Shown here in pieces: positions 35,099 to 43,532 of a stretch of DNA of 64,000 nt. This stretch comes from Aquibaculum sediminis. Lineage in GTDB: Bacteria > Pseudomonadota > Alphaproteobacteria > Kiloniellales > DSM-21159. The stretch's first letter is position 1. Each line of letters begins with the position of its first letter. The notes below the pieces were generated by a model. The model was not told the DNA's origin. It was given only the letters and a program-made list of their open reading frames with translations, and made no database searches. The translations under genes and the position numbers were made by a program. The stretch is taken from assembly GCF_040712085.1 (NCBI RefSeq), contig NZ_JBFCVK010000011.1, positions 62,001 through 126,000 of the forward strand, in the 5' to 3' direction.

Positions 35099-35929
35099 TC
35101 ACACCGGCTTGGCGAAAAGCCCCATCACGAGGCGGACGCGGTTTTCCGCGAGGGAGCGGCGCAGGTTGCGCGACAGTTCGAGAAAACCCGCATAAAGCAT
35201 ATAGGGCCCTGGCGGCCGGGCTGCGCCGCTTTGTCGCGCGGCCTGGTCACGCTCCTCGGCCAGCAGCGCCTCGGTGCGATCCTCCCAGGACAGCTCGCTC
35301 AGGCCGCACCCCTTGATCAGCGCCCGGATATCCTCCGGCGGCAGGAGGAAGGATTGTTCGGCTTGGCCGGCCCAGGGGGTAGGATAGTGCGGCGGCCCGG
35401 CCGGTCCCGCCATGACGTCGTGCAGCGCCAGACGTCCTCTTGGCTTGAGCACCCTCGCGGCCTCCCCATAGAGCGCCTGTTTGTCGGGAATGTTCATGGC
35501 GGCGTGCTGGGTCCAGACCAGATCGAAGGTCGCGTCGGGAAAGGGCAGACGCCCGGCATCCGCGCAGCAGGCCAGCACCGCTCGTTCCAGGCCGACTGCC
35601 GCCGACAAGGTTGCGGCATCGCGGCAGTAGGCTTCGGTCAGGTCCAGGGCGACCACTGTGACATCGCAGCTTTCGGCAAGCTGACGCGCGGGTCCGCCAA
35701 TGCCGGCGCCGATGTCGAGCACCAGGCTGCCCGGCGCCGGCTGCGCTTGTTCGGCGAGTTCCGCGGTCCCTTGCCGTGCGCGCAGATGGAACTGATCGAA
35801 GGTTGCCAGGTCCGCGACGGTCAGCGGCCCCTCGGGGCTGACCCGGTGCTGGCGCGCGAGTTGCAGGACCTTCTCGCTCAGGCGTCCCCCCCTCGCGTAG
35901 TGCCCGGCAATGTCGCCGTTGTCGGTCAT
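35099..35929 (-). CDS. Class I SAM-dependent methyltransferase
   Basis: 276-residue cytoplasmic methyltransferase. Motif I is VLDIGAGIGGPARQLA, motif II region VTVVALDLTEAYC, motif IV FDLVWTQHAAMNI and motif V GEAARVLKPRGRLALHDVM. The N-terminal FDQFHLRARQGTAELAEQA is similar to glycine/sarcosine-type or UbiE-like small-molecule methyltransferases. The substrate is unknown. It begins 10 bases after the CopD-like gene and is probably co-transcribed with it. Confidence 0.88.
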   Translation of the reverse strand: MTDNGDIAGHYARGGRLSEKVLQLARQHRVSPEGPLTVADLATFDQFHLRARQGTAELAEQAQPAPGSLVLDIGAGIGGPARQLAESCDVTVVALDLTEAYCRDAATLSAAVGLERAVLACCADAGRLPFPDATFDLVWTQHAAMNIPDKQALYGEAARVLKPRGRLALHDVMAGPAGPPHYPTPWAGQAEQSFLLPPEDIRALIKGCGLSELSWEDRTEALLAEERDQAARQSGAARPPGPYMLYAGFLELSRNLRRSLAENRVRLVMGLFAKPV

Positions 35930-35939
35930 GCGCTGCCGC

Positions 35940-36395
35940 CTACCAGTAACGACCGCCGGCGCCGAGGATCACGGTCAGAAGACCCAGCGCGAGGTTGATG
36001 GCGACGATCCGGCGAATGCCGTTCAGCTGCTGCCCCGCGACGGCGAAGTCTTCCCGCTCCACGGCTTGCCGAAAGCGGCGCCAGGGCGCGAAGAACAGAT
36101 GGGCGAAGAGCGCCATCATGATCAGGCCGGTCAGGTGCATGATGTGCACGGACACGCCGACCCCGCCGAAGCCACTGAAATGGCCGAAGATCATGGCATA
36201 GCCGCTGGCCAGCAGGATGCCCGCAGCGGCCCAGACCCAGGGAAAGAAGCGCCCGAAAACGCCGTGCCAGAGGCGCAGACGCTGGGGCGGTTCGAAGGTG
36301 CCCAACGAAGGGCGCAGGATCAGATAGGCGAAGAACATGCCGCCGACCCAGACAACGGCGGCCAGGGCATGCAGGGCCAGAAGCAGTGCCAGCAT
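35940..36395 (-). CDS. CopD-like integral membrane protein
   Basis: 151-residue protein with four hydrophobic segments (about residues 3-25, 48-68, 80-102 and 128-148). It opens ALHALAAVVWVGGMFFAYLI, and the conserved pattern HxxxxxxWxGGM is typical of CopD/DUF4149-like proteins. Histidines in the helices (LHALAAVVW, SVHIMHLTG) could bind copper or heme. It follows the GPP34 gene by 3 bases. Confidence 0.8.
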   Translation of the reverse strand: MLALLLALHALAAVVWVGGMFFAYLILRPSLGTFEPPQRLRLWHGVFGRFFPWVWAAAGILLASGYAMIFGHFSGFGGVGVSVHIMHLTGLIMMALFAHLFFAPWRRFRQAVEREDFAVAGQQLNGIRRIVAINLALGLLTVILGAGGRYW

Positions 36396-36398
36396 GGA

Positions 36399-37046
36399 TC
36401 AGCGCGGCATGACCGTGACCAGGGCGGCGCGCAGCTCCTCGATCGTGGCGTTGACTGCCTGGCCGATCAGGTCGAGGCGGGTCAGCTGCTCGATGCGCTC
36501 TTCCAGGCGGGAGAGTTCGTGGCTGCTGAAGACCTCGTGCAGCAGGCCGCAAGCGTCGGCCAGATTGAGGATAGCGACGTCCCGGGCGTCGGGAATGTCA
36601 TCCGTCATCAGGATCTGCGCGATGCGCAGCTTAACCTCGGTCTGCTCCTTGTTGTCGATCAGCGGGTAGCGCCGGGTGGAGAAGACCCAGAGGAAGCGGC
36701 CTTCCTCCTCACGCAGAATGCCGCGTTCGATCAGGCGCTGGAGCGAGAGCTCCCGGATCGTCTCCGCTTCCGGTGCCAGCCGATCGATCCAGTCCCGCAC
36801 CGAGCGCTCCTGGTCCTTCTCTTCGGCGATCCGGGCCAGCACGTGGTCGAGCGCCGGCTCGCCCAGCGGCGTGGCATCGACAAGCATTAGCTTTTCCAGA
36901 TCGTTGTCGATCCGATCGTGCATGGCCAGGTCCATCAGCACCGCGCCGACCAGCGCGATCTGCGTGATGGGCTGCGATGCATAGAGCATGCGGCCACTCT
37001 GCTCATCATGTGAGAGCAGCAGGAATTCCTCGGCAATTGTAAGCAT
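36399..37046 (-). CDS. GPP34 (Golgi phosphoprotein 3)-family protein
   Basis: 215-residue protein recognisable as GPP34 by LTIAEEFLLLSHDEQSGRML, ALVGAVLMDLAMHDRIDNDL and LVDATPLGEPALDHVLARIA, with LIERGILREEE and TRRYPLIDN later. In eukaryotes GOLPH3/Vps74 binds phosphatidylinositol 4-phosphate. Bacterial members are common in actinobacteria, and their role is not established. ATG at 37046 follows GGGGGAGG. It heads an apparent operon with the CopD-like protein and the methyltransferase, and is divergent from the PRC-barrel gene. Confidence 0.85.
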   Translation of the reverse strand: MLTIAEEFLLLSHDEQSGRMLYASQPITQIALVGAVLMDLAMHDRIDNDLEKLMLVDATPLGEPALDHVLARIAEEKDQERSVRDWIDRLAPEAETIRELSLQRLIERGILREEEGRFLWVFSTRRYPLIDNKEQTEVKLRIAQILMTDDIPDARDVAILNLADACGLLHEVFSSHELSRLEERIEQLTRLDLIGQAVNATIEELRAALVTVMPR

Positions 37047-37305
37047 CGTGCCTCCCCCTAGTCCGGACCCTTGTGCCGACCCGCCGGCCAGCCTTGTCGC
37101 GACGGTGGCCATGATCACTTGCTTTGGCGTGAATTACCAGAGGGTAAGCAGGGGACGGGCCGCATTTTCCTCGCGGCTGCCAGCACTGTCTGCGGAGCGG
37201 ATTGGAACCGGAAGGCGGTGCTCAGGGTTTGGGATATGTAACGTCGGCAGGTGCGCCGTCCCGGCCCCTGCCGCTTCCGACCGTCAATGGACGTGGAGAG
37301 TAAAG

Positions 37306-37980
37306 ATGAAAAAGACCCTGTTAGCCGCGGTTTCTGCATCGGCCTTCCTGTTTGCCTCGGGCGCGGCGCTGGCGCAAAGCGACGAAGAGCCGGCCGCCAC
37401 GTCCGAAACAATGGAAGAGACGACCACCGAGGATATGGGCGTGACCGAGGAGGGCTCCGATAACGGCGAGTCCCCCGATATATCGGAGTCGGACAGCATG
37501 GATAGCGACACCGCTCCGCCTGTCGCCGATGATTCCGAGGCGCCCGACACCGGCATGGATACCGACACCGAGATGGACACGGACATGGAGGACAGCTCCA
37601 TGGACGAGGCCCCGAGCACCGACACGAGCGGCGCCATGGAAAGCACGGCGCCTGTCGACCTGAGCCAGCTGCATCCCCACGGCGGCGATGCTGAAGGGAT
37701 CGTGGTGGAAGGCGTGCCGGCCGAAGACATCGTCGGTGGCCATCTGGTCAACCCGGACGGCGAACGCATCGCCACGATCAACGACCTCCTGATCGACTCC
37801 GACGGTGAGCCGCAAGGTCTGCTGGTCGGCTTCGGCGGCTTCCTGGGCTTCATGGAGAAGGAGGTCGCAGTCGGTTTCGATCGGGTGGAGCTGGTCCAGA
37901 ATGACGACGACGAGTACTCCACCGATCTCACCGAGGAAGAGATCGAAGCGATGCCGGATTATGAGGAGCCGGAGGGGTAG
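37306..37980 (+). CDS. Exported acidic PRC-barrel domain protein
   Basis: 224-residue protein. The signal peptide is MKKTLLAAVSASAFLFASGA, cut near ALAQ. Residues 24-115 are a low-complexity, very acidic stretch rich in Asp, Glu, Ser, Thr and Met (DTDTEMDTDMEDSSMDE). Residues 140-200 form a PRC barrel (DIVGGHLVNPDGERIATIND, then EKEVAVGFDRVEL). Such exported PRC-barrel proteins are frequent in alphaproteobacteria and often stress related. ATG at 37306 has GGAGAG upstream, and a strong terminator follows. Confidence 0.9.
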   Translation: MKKTLLAAVSASAFLFASGAALAQSDEEPAATSETMEETTTEDMGVTEEGSDNGESPDISESDSMDSDTAPPVADDSEAPDTGMDTDTEMDTDMEDSSMDEAPSTDTSGAMESTAPVDLSQLHPHGGDAEGIVVEGVPAEDIVGGHLVNPDGERIATINDLLIDSDGEPQGLLVGFGGFLGFMEKEVAVGFDRVELVQNDDDEYSTDLTEEEIEAMPDYEEPEG

Positions 37981-38413
37981 AGTACGTCCCACCTAAGCCA
38001 TGGCTTCGCTGTCAGTGTAGTTTGTTGCTTCAACAACATCGCTGACGTTTAACGCACGGTACTCAGCCCCTCGGACGAAGGTCCGAGGGGCTTTCTGCGT
38101 TCTGAGGTGACGGGCGAGGAGACAGTTTGCCTCAAAAAAAAATAAGTGAGGAAATCTCCATAAAATGGTACCCCTTGCTGAGTATGCTATACCGTATGGG
38201 TTGTTGCGGCGATGCTACTCGCGCTTATGCTGCCCTCAAGGTGCACGGGGCAGCCGAGGATTCAGGGCAACGATCGGAAGCGGGTAATGCGGGTACCGCA
38301 AGTTCGCCATACTGGGTAGCGGGGTCCGGAACTTATTGGCATTATTTCGGTCGAGGCTGCCAATGAAACGCTTGCCGAGATGAGCATCGAGTTGAGAGGG
38401 GAGGTAGAGTGCA
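37981..38413. other. 433-base intergenic region, AT-richer than its surroundings
   Basis: The first 115 bases hold the terminator of the PRC-barrel gene. The rest, with A-rich stretches such as CTCAAAAAAAAATAAG, is upstream of the outer-membrane barrel gene and probably contains its promoter. A 79-codon frame at 38127-38366 has no ribosome-binding site and an unlikely composition, so I do not call it. Confidence 0.5.
38065..38096 (+). terminator. Rho-independent terminator after the PRC-barrel gene
   Basis: Perfect 12-bp stem AGCCCCTCGGAC/GTCCGAGGGGCT with a GAAG tetraloop and a short TTTCT tail. Confidence 0.88.
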
Positions 38414-39682
38414 GTGACAACTTCTCGCATCAGGGTGACTGTTGGCGCCAGCGTGCTTTCGGCGATAGTGTTGGCCTTCTTGTGCGATACTGTTTCAGCT
38501 CAGGAAGAAGACATAGAAGATGAGCGCGGTGTTCCGATTTACGAAAGATCGAGGCCGGAGTTGGAGCCGCTGGGATTGCGTGCAGGATCCTTTATGATCC
38601 GCCCAAGCTTGAGCATGGGCGGCGAGTATAACGACAACATTTATGCAACAAAGAATAACAGGGAAAGTGATTTTATTTCCCGGGTAAGTCCAAATGTTTC
38701 TGTACAATCAGACTGGTCGCGGCATGCGTTGTCGCTTGATGTCGGGGCGGAAGCAGGGTTTTATTTTGATAACAGCAAAGAGAACTACGTGGATGGCCAG
38801 TTAGGTCTCGCCGGGCGCGTTGATTTGCTCCGGGAGACCTTTTTGGAAGGGCATATGTCGGTACAAAGGCGGCATGAGGGCCGGGGTGATCCGGATGTGC
38901 CTTTGGCGAACGACGAGCCCTCAGTTTACTACCAATACAACACTGGAATCAGCGCCTATCGCGGTGCTGGCCGACTCTCCCTTCGTGTCGGGGCAGATTA
39001 TACGCGCTACGACTATCGGTCGGTTGATCTATCGGGTGGCGGAACCCTGAGTCAAAGTGAGCGCGATCATAATGTGTATGAGGCACATACGCGCGTCGCC
39101 TATGAGCTTCTGCCCAACGTCATCCCCTACGTTGAGGCGCGATACAACGTCCGCCGCTACGATACGCACGCCGGTGGAAATCGCGATTCCCATGGCTATC
39201 GGGTTGCGATTGGAACCGGGTTTGACGCGGGGGGCATCATCACCGGATCAGTCTATGCCGGGTATATGAACCAAGATTACGCGTCAAACCGACAGGATAG
39301 TGTAAGCGGGCCTTGGTTTGGCGGGAATGTGCTCTGGAACGTCACCCGCTTGACCTCATTCGAACTGAATCTCGACCGTGGCGTTTTCGAAACACAGAAC
39401 GCAGCTGCGTCCAGCTACACCCGGAGTGCAGTACATGCGCGGGTTGACCATGAGCTACTCCGAAACCTGCTGATTGGTGGCTACGGCCAGTATGCACATT
39501 ATAAATATAATGGCGTGAACATAGCGGATGATTATTTTGAGGCAGGGCCGCGTGTTACATATCTGTGGAATAGAAATTTGACCGCTGAGTTGTCCGCTTC
39601 GCATAGAAGAAAGAACAGCAATCGAAGCGGAAGAGAGTACAGGTCCAACCAGATTATGTTTACGATAACCGGGCATCTCTAA
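38414..39682 (+). CDS. Outer-membrane beta-barrel protein, BBP2-like (polysaccharide-locus type)
   Basis: 422-residue exported barrel. A signal peptide (VTVGASVLSAIVLAFLCDTV) ends near SAQ. Alternating aromatic strands follow throughout, for example MIRPSLSMGGEYNDNIYATK, then TGSVYAGYMNQDYASN and the last strand NQIMFTITGHL with a terminal aliphatic residue. The layout matches the putative beta-barrel porin 2 family, which occurs in exopolysaccharide clusters. Start is GTG at 38414 after GGGGAGG. Codon use is visibly more AT-rich than the neighbouring genes, a sign of transfer. Next to it lies the tail of an O-antigen ligase gene. Confidence 0.82.
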   Translation: MTTSRIRVTVGASVLSAIVLAFLCDTVSAQEEDIEDERGVPIYERSRPELEPLGLRAGSFMIRPSLSMGGEYNDNIYATKNNRESDFISRVSPNVSVQSDWSRHALSLDVGAEAGFYFDNSKENYVDGQLGLAGRVDLLRETFLEGHMSVQRRHEGRGDPDVPLANDEPSVYYQYNTGISAYRGAGRLSLRVGADYTRYDYRSVDLSGGGTLSQSERDHNVYEAHTRVAYELLPNVIPYVEARYNVRRYDTHAGGNRDSHGYRVAIGTGFDAGGIITGSVYAGYMNQDYASNRQDSVSGPWFGGNVLWNVTRLTSFELNLDRGVFETQNAAASSYTRSAVHARVDHELLRNLLIGGYGQYAHYKYNGVNIADDYFEAGPRVTYLWNRNLTAELSASHRRKNSNRSGREYRSNQIMFTITGHL

Positions 39683-39718
39683 AGAACACTGGTCGAACCC
39701 AAAAGTCTTGGATACCTT

Positions 39719-39759
39719 CGCGGCGGCACCCGTTTTGGGTCGCCGCCGCGACGCTTTTT
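39719..39759 (+). terminator. Terminator-like hairpin after the barrel gene
   Basis: CGCGGCGGC-ACCC pairs with GGGTCGCCGCCGCG across a GTTTT loop with a one-base bulge; ACGCTTTTT follows. It overlaps the start of the ligase remnant. Confidence 0.6.
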
Positions 39760-39902
39760 ATCCCTTGACCGCTGTGGCCGCCAGCCTGCTTGTTGGGGTG
39801 CATGCGCTCAGTGATTTCAGCCTGCAGCTTCCTGCCGTGACCGTCACCTGGCTGGTGCTGCTGGCGCTGGGTGTGGCGCAGAGCTGGCGCACGGACGCCT
39901 GA
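39735..39902 (+). pseudogene. 3' remnant of an O-antigen ligase/polymerase-like gene
   Basis: About 55 codons ending at a TGA at 39902 encode GRRRDAFYPLTAVAASLLVG, then HALSDFSLQLPAVTVTWLVL and a short tail AQSWRTDA. These two membrane segments with ALSDFSLQ between them match, from memory, the extreme C-terminus of alphaproteobacterial O-antigen ligase family proteins. Nothing upstream in this frame encodes the missing 10 or so helices, since the preceding gene is an outer-membrane barrel. It is the scar of a deletion in a polysaccharide cluster. Confidence 0.65.
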
Positions 39903-40008
39903 GCGCTGCGGGCCTGGGCGCTGCCGGACATTCGGTTCCGCACCCACAGCAGTGCGAAGCTGCGCGATGCACTGTCGCCAACGTCAGCGTGTTAAGGGAG
40001 GAGGCCGC

Positions 40009-42060
40009 GTGATCAGGCTTGGGTTGGTCTCTGATGAAGTCGGCAGCCACCGCGGTTCCTTCCGCCGGGTGCTGCTTTTCGTCCTGGGGTTGGCCTGTGC
40101 CGGCGCCCTGCCGGCCTCAGTCTCGGCGCAGCAATCGGGCCAGGCTTTGGCAGAGGCTCTGGCGCTCGCCGAGGCCGGGCGCAGCGATGCGCTTGAGGCA
40201 CGTCTGCCACAACTGGATCCGCTCGACCGCAGCATCGCGCTCTGGCGCCTACTGACCCGCCGACCGGATGCGGTGGAGCGCTCCACGCTGGAGGACTTCC
40301 TGCGCCGCCATCCTGACTGGCCGGATGCGGAGCGGCTGCAGCAAGCGGTCGAACAGCGACTGCCGGCCGAGTTCGGTGATCGTGCGGCCTTGGCGTGGTT
40401 TGCGGACTTCGCGCCCGTAACACCGCAGGCGGCGCTGGCCTATGCCCGTGCCTTGCGCCGGTCGGGAGAAGACGCGGCCGCCATTGCCGAGGCGCGCCGG
40501 GCCTGGCGCGACCTGGATCCCGACGCCGTGAGTGATGCTGCAATTCTGGCCGAGTACGGGGGGCACCTGGAATCGGTGGATCACCGCATCCGGGTCGAGC
40601 GGCTGCTGCGGGCGAACCAGAAGGACGCCGCCTTGGTGGCTCTGGACGACGCCGGTGCTGTCGGTGCGATCGATGCAGAACAGCATCGTCTCCTCAGGGC
40701 ACGGGTGCTCTTACAGATTCTCGACGACGACGGAGAGAGACTCGCTCAAGCTATTCCGGGAGAGGTGCTGCGGCAGAGCGGGTTGATCTTCGATCTGGCC
40801 TGGTACCGCATGCAGCGCGATCCGCAGGAAACCGCCATGGACCTGCTCGATCCGCCGCCTGTGGTCCTGTCCCGCGAGGCGGCGGACCGCTGGCAGGTGC
40901 GCCGGCGCGCGGTGCGTCGTCTGCTGGCGACGGATGATGCAGACGCGGCCTACCGGATCGCGGCGCGTCACGGAATCCCGGAGGGGCGGGCCTATGACGA
41001 GGCCGAGTTTCTCGCCGGATGGATCGCACTGCGCCGGCTGGACGATCCGGACACGGCCTACAGCCATTTCGATCGCCTCTTTCACCAGGGCAGCGGCGCC
41101 GGCGCCATTGCTCGCGGGGCCTACTGGTGCGGAGAAGCCTCACTGGCCAGTGAGCGCCCGGACTGGGCACAGCAGTGGTTCGACGTGGCCGCGCAGTACA
41201 GCGGCACCTTCTACGGACTGATGGGGGCCTTGCGCAGCGATGCGAGTCAATGGCGCGAGGCGGACGGCGACGCTTGGGAGGTCGGCCAGGCAGCTCGTTC
41301 GGCTTTCGATGCCCGCCCTATGGTGCGGGTGATTCGCCGCCTGGCAGCGGCCGGGCGCCGGGATCTCGTCGCGCCCTTCTTCCGGCATCTGCGCAGCAAT
41401 GGCATGGAGGAAGCCGGGACCTGGCATCTCCTGGGTGACCTGGCGCAGGAGATCGGTCGGCATGATGAAGCGATCCGCACCGCGCGGGCGGCGTACTCTG
41501 CCGGCTGGACCTTCCCGGACCTGCTCTATCCCACTCCGCGCATGGGGCTGCCGGTTGACCGGCGCCGGCCGCTGCTGCTGGCACTGATCCGCCAGGAAAG
41601 CTCCTTCAATCCGGAAGCGGTCAGTCCGGTGGGGGCGCGGGGTTTGATGCAGCTCATGCCCGGGACCGCGGCCGAAGTGGCTGCCCGACTGGGCGAAGCC
41701 TACAATCCCGCCCGCCTGACCGCTGACCCGGCCTACAATCTGCGCCTGGGCCGCGCCTATCTGGAAGAGATGCTGCAGCGCTACGGCAGTTCCCTTCCCC
41801 TGGCGCTGGCGGCCTACAACGCCGGACCGGGGAGGGTGGATGCCTGGTTGTCCGCCCATGGCGACCCCCGTCGCGATGAGATCGGTCTGCTTGATTGGAT
41901 CGAACTCATTCCCTTCGACGAGACCCGCCACTATGTAAAGGTCGTCATCGAGGTTGCGGCGGTCTATGCCCGCCGCCTTCACCCCGAACAGAGCGACGCC
42001 TATGCACCCTTCGATCTCATACCCGCCCGGCTCGTACAGAGCGAACCTGATGCGCAGTGA
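40009..42060 (+). CDS. Soluble lytic murein transglycosylase (Slt70-like)
   Basis: 683-residue periplasmic enzyme that cleaves peptidoglycan glycan strands. The signal sequence follows a basic leader (RRVLLFVLGLACAGALPASV, cut near SAQ). A long helical superhelix of TPR-like repeats covers about residues 50-470. The C-terminal SLT domain starts at LLALIRQESSFNPEAVSPVG, with the catalytic Glu in RQESSF, and continues GARGLMQLMPGTA, then ALAAYNAGPGRVDAWL. GTG at 40009 has AAGGGAGGAGG upstream. The next gene overlaps the stop by 4 bases. Confidence 0.92.
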   Translation: MIRLGLVSDEVGSHRGSFRRVLLFVLGLACAGALPASVSAQQSGQALAEALALAEAGRSDALEARLPQLDPLDRSIALWRLLTRRPDAVERSTLEDFLRRHPDWPDAERLQQAVEQRLPAEFGDRAALAWFADFAPVTPQAALAYARALRRSGEDAAAIAEARRAWRDLDPDAVSDAAILAEYGGHLESVDHRIRVERLLRANQKDAALVALDDAGAVGAIDAEQHRLLRARVLLQILDDDGERLAQAIPGEVLRQSGLIFDLAWYRMQRDPQETAMDLLDPPPVVLSREAADRWQVRRRAVRRLLATDDADAAYRIAARHGIPEGRAYDEAEFLAGWIALRRLDDPDTAYSHFDRLFHQGSGAGAIARGAYWCGEASLASERPDWAQQWFDVAAQYSGTFYGLMGALRSDASQWREADGDAWEVGQAARSAFDARPMVRVIRRLAAAGRRDLVAPFFRHLRSNGMEEAGTWHLLGDLAQEIGRHDEAIRTARAAYSAGWTFPDLLYPTPRMGLPVDRRRPLLLALIRQESSFNPEAVSPVGARGLMQLMPGTAAEVAARLGEAYNPARLTADPAYNLRLGRAYLEEMLQRYGSSLPLALAAYNAGPGRVDAWLSAHGDPRRDEIGLLDWIELIPFDETRHYVKVVIEVAAVYARRLHPEQSDAYAPFDLIPARLVQSEPDAQ

Positions 42061-42536
42061 CGCAGCCTTTTGGCGGCGTACCGCGATTGCGCATGGCTGA
42101 GGCGGGACGAGACGACGGCCGGTCCGGCCGATCCCAGGGTATGGGCCAAGCCGGGCGGCTCCGGGTTGTCGCCGGTTTCGCGCTCGCGGGATATTTGCTG
42201 GCGCTGATGGTCGGTGCAGCCATCGAGCCGCCCGCTCTCGCGCGGCAAAGTGGCTCGCTGCTGGTCCACGGTGCGGCTTTCGTTGGCGCGCAGTGTCTTG
42301 TCTTCCTGCTGGCGCCGACCTGGCGGGGACGCCTGCTCTGGTTTGGACTGCTGTTCGCCTTCGGTCTGGTCATCGAGGCGGTGCAGTTCTTCCTGCCCTG
42401 GCGCAGCGCCACCTGGATCGACCTCGTCTACAACGCTTCGGGTCTGTCGATTGGCTTTCTTCTCTGCGCGCTCCTCGAGGTGGTGGCGCGGCGCCTGGGC
42501 CTGCCGAGTGCTGCCGAGGTCTCACGTCGATCATGA
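42057..42536 (+). CDS. VanZ-like membrane protein
   Basis: 159-residue protein with four hydrophobic segments; VIEAVQFFLPWRSATWIDLV followed by YNASGLSIGFLLC is the VanZ-family core (E-xxQ ... R-xx-xxD). The GTG start at 42057 overlaps the transglycosylase stop, but in-frame ATG codons at 42093 and 42141 are equally possible because no clear ribosome-binding site is present. VanZ-like proteins are of unknown function outside teicoplanin resistance; the context suggests the cell envelope. Confidence 0.8.
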   Translation: MTQPFGGVPRLRMAEAGRDDGRSGRSQGMGQAGRLRVVAGFALAGYLLALMVGAAIEPPALARQSGSLLVHGAAFVGAQCLVFLLAPTWRGRLLWFGLLFAFGLVIEAVQFFLPWRSATWIDLVYNASGLSIGFLLCALLEVVARRLGLPSAAEVSRRS

Positions 42537-42573
42537 GGCTGCCGATGGGATGCGAGCAGCAGGGGACTCTACT

Positions 42574-43521
42574 CTAGAGATGGCTGCGGTCGGTGAGCTT
42601 GAGCCGCTCGATCAGTTCATAGATCAGCTTCAGTTCCTGCAGCAGCGCCTTTGCTCGCTCGGGCGTTTCCAGAGGGGTGAAGAGGCTGCCCCCTTCGAAT
42701 TGCTTTTGCTTGCTGTTGAAGGCGATCAGAAGGTTCTGCGCCTCGAAGGCAAAGGAAAGGGCGCCCGAGGCGCCGAGATGATCCGCCAAGTCCGTGAGGC
42801 GTTCCATGAAGCCGGGTGTCAAAAGGTAGCGTGCTTCCACCTGATCATCTGAAAAGACCTCATAGATCCTTTCGAATCGCGGATCCTCCAGCCTGACTCG
42901 CTCTCCATGCCTGAAACCGGCGATCCTGTTTCCGAGCCAGCTTCTGTCGGGAAGCACGAGGGTGCGCGCGGTGAAGGGCTTGGGGAAGCGATAGTTCAGC
43001 AGCAGCCCCTGAAAGACCGTCTGATTCTCCGTCTTCGTTCCCCCCTTCCCGTCGTTTCTTTCAACCCGCTTGGTGAGCACGGCCTCGCAGAGCTCGAAGT
43101 CCACCCCCGCATGCGCTCCGCGGATGTGATCCTGCAGGTGAACGCGGTCATGGCCGGGGAGAATCTTCACATCCACGAAGCGGGGTAGGGGGAAACTGCC
43201 AGCATCGAGGCTGTAATCGAGGCCGAGGAAGCGGCAGGTGGGCTCAACCAGCGCCGTCTTGAGCTTCCGACGCATCCTGCCCTTAAGGTGAAAGATCGGG
43301 GCGACTGCGCCAAAGCCGGCAACGAGCGCTGCAATCATCACAAAATCTTCGCTGACTCCGGCAGAGACGGAGATTGGCGTGTGGAAGACGAAGACAAATA
43401 TCGCGGCCAGCACGACTGCACCGAGTGCGAAAACCCTCTTGAGCGTTCGCCGGCGCTCTATTTCAAGTTGTCGGATCTCAGGCGCAATGCTGGCTTCGTA
43501 GAAGCTCTCATAGTCTTCCAT
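42574..43521 (-). CDS. DUF3137 membrane protein, LemA partner
   Basis: 315-residue protein with two transmembrane helices at about residues 29-47 and 58-78 (RVFALGAVVLAAIFVFVFHT). The cytoplasmic part contains FELCEAVLTKRVERN, QTVFQGLLLNYRFPKPFTAR and ARYLLTPGFMERL, the pattern of DUF3137. It follows lemA by 11 bases; this pair is often conserved. Function is unknown, possibly membrane homeostasis. Confidence 0.85.
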   Translation of the reverse strand: MEDYESFYEASIAPEIRQLEIERRRTLKRVFALGAVVLAAIFVFVFHTPISVSAGVSEDFVMIAALVAGFGAVAPIFHLKGRMRRKLKTALVEPTCRFLGLDYSLDAGSFPLPRFVDVKILPGHDRVHLQDHIRGAHAGVDFELCEAVLTKRVERNDGKGGTKTENQTVFQGLLLNYRFPKPFTARTLVLPDRSWLGNRIAGFRHGERVRLEDPRFERIYEVFSDDQVEARYLLTPGFMERLTDLADHLGASGALSFAFEAQNLLIAFNSKQKQFEGGSLFTPLETPERAKALLQELKLIYELIERLKLTDRSHL

Positions 43522-43532
43522 GAGCAACAGCT

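Noticed and set aside
38127..38366. 79-codon frame before the outer-membrane barrel gene
   Set aside because: No ribosome-binding site, unlikely composition and no recognisable family; it overlaps the probable promoter region.
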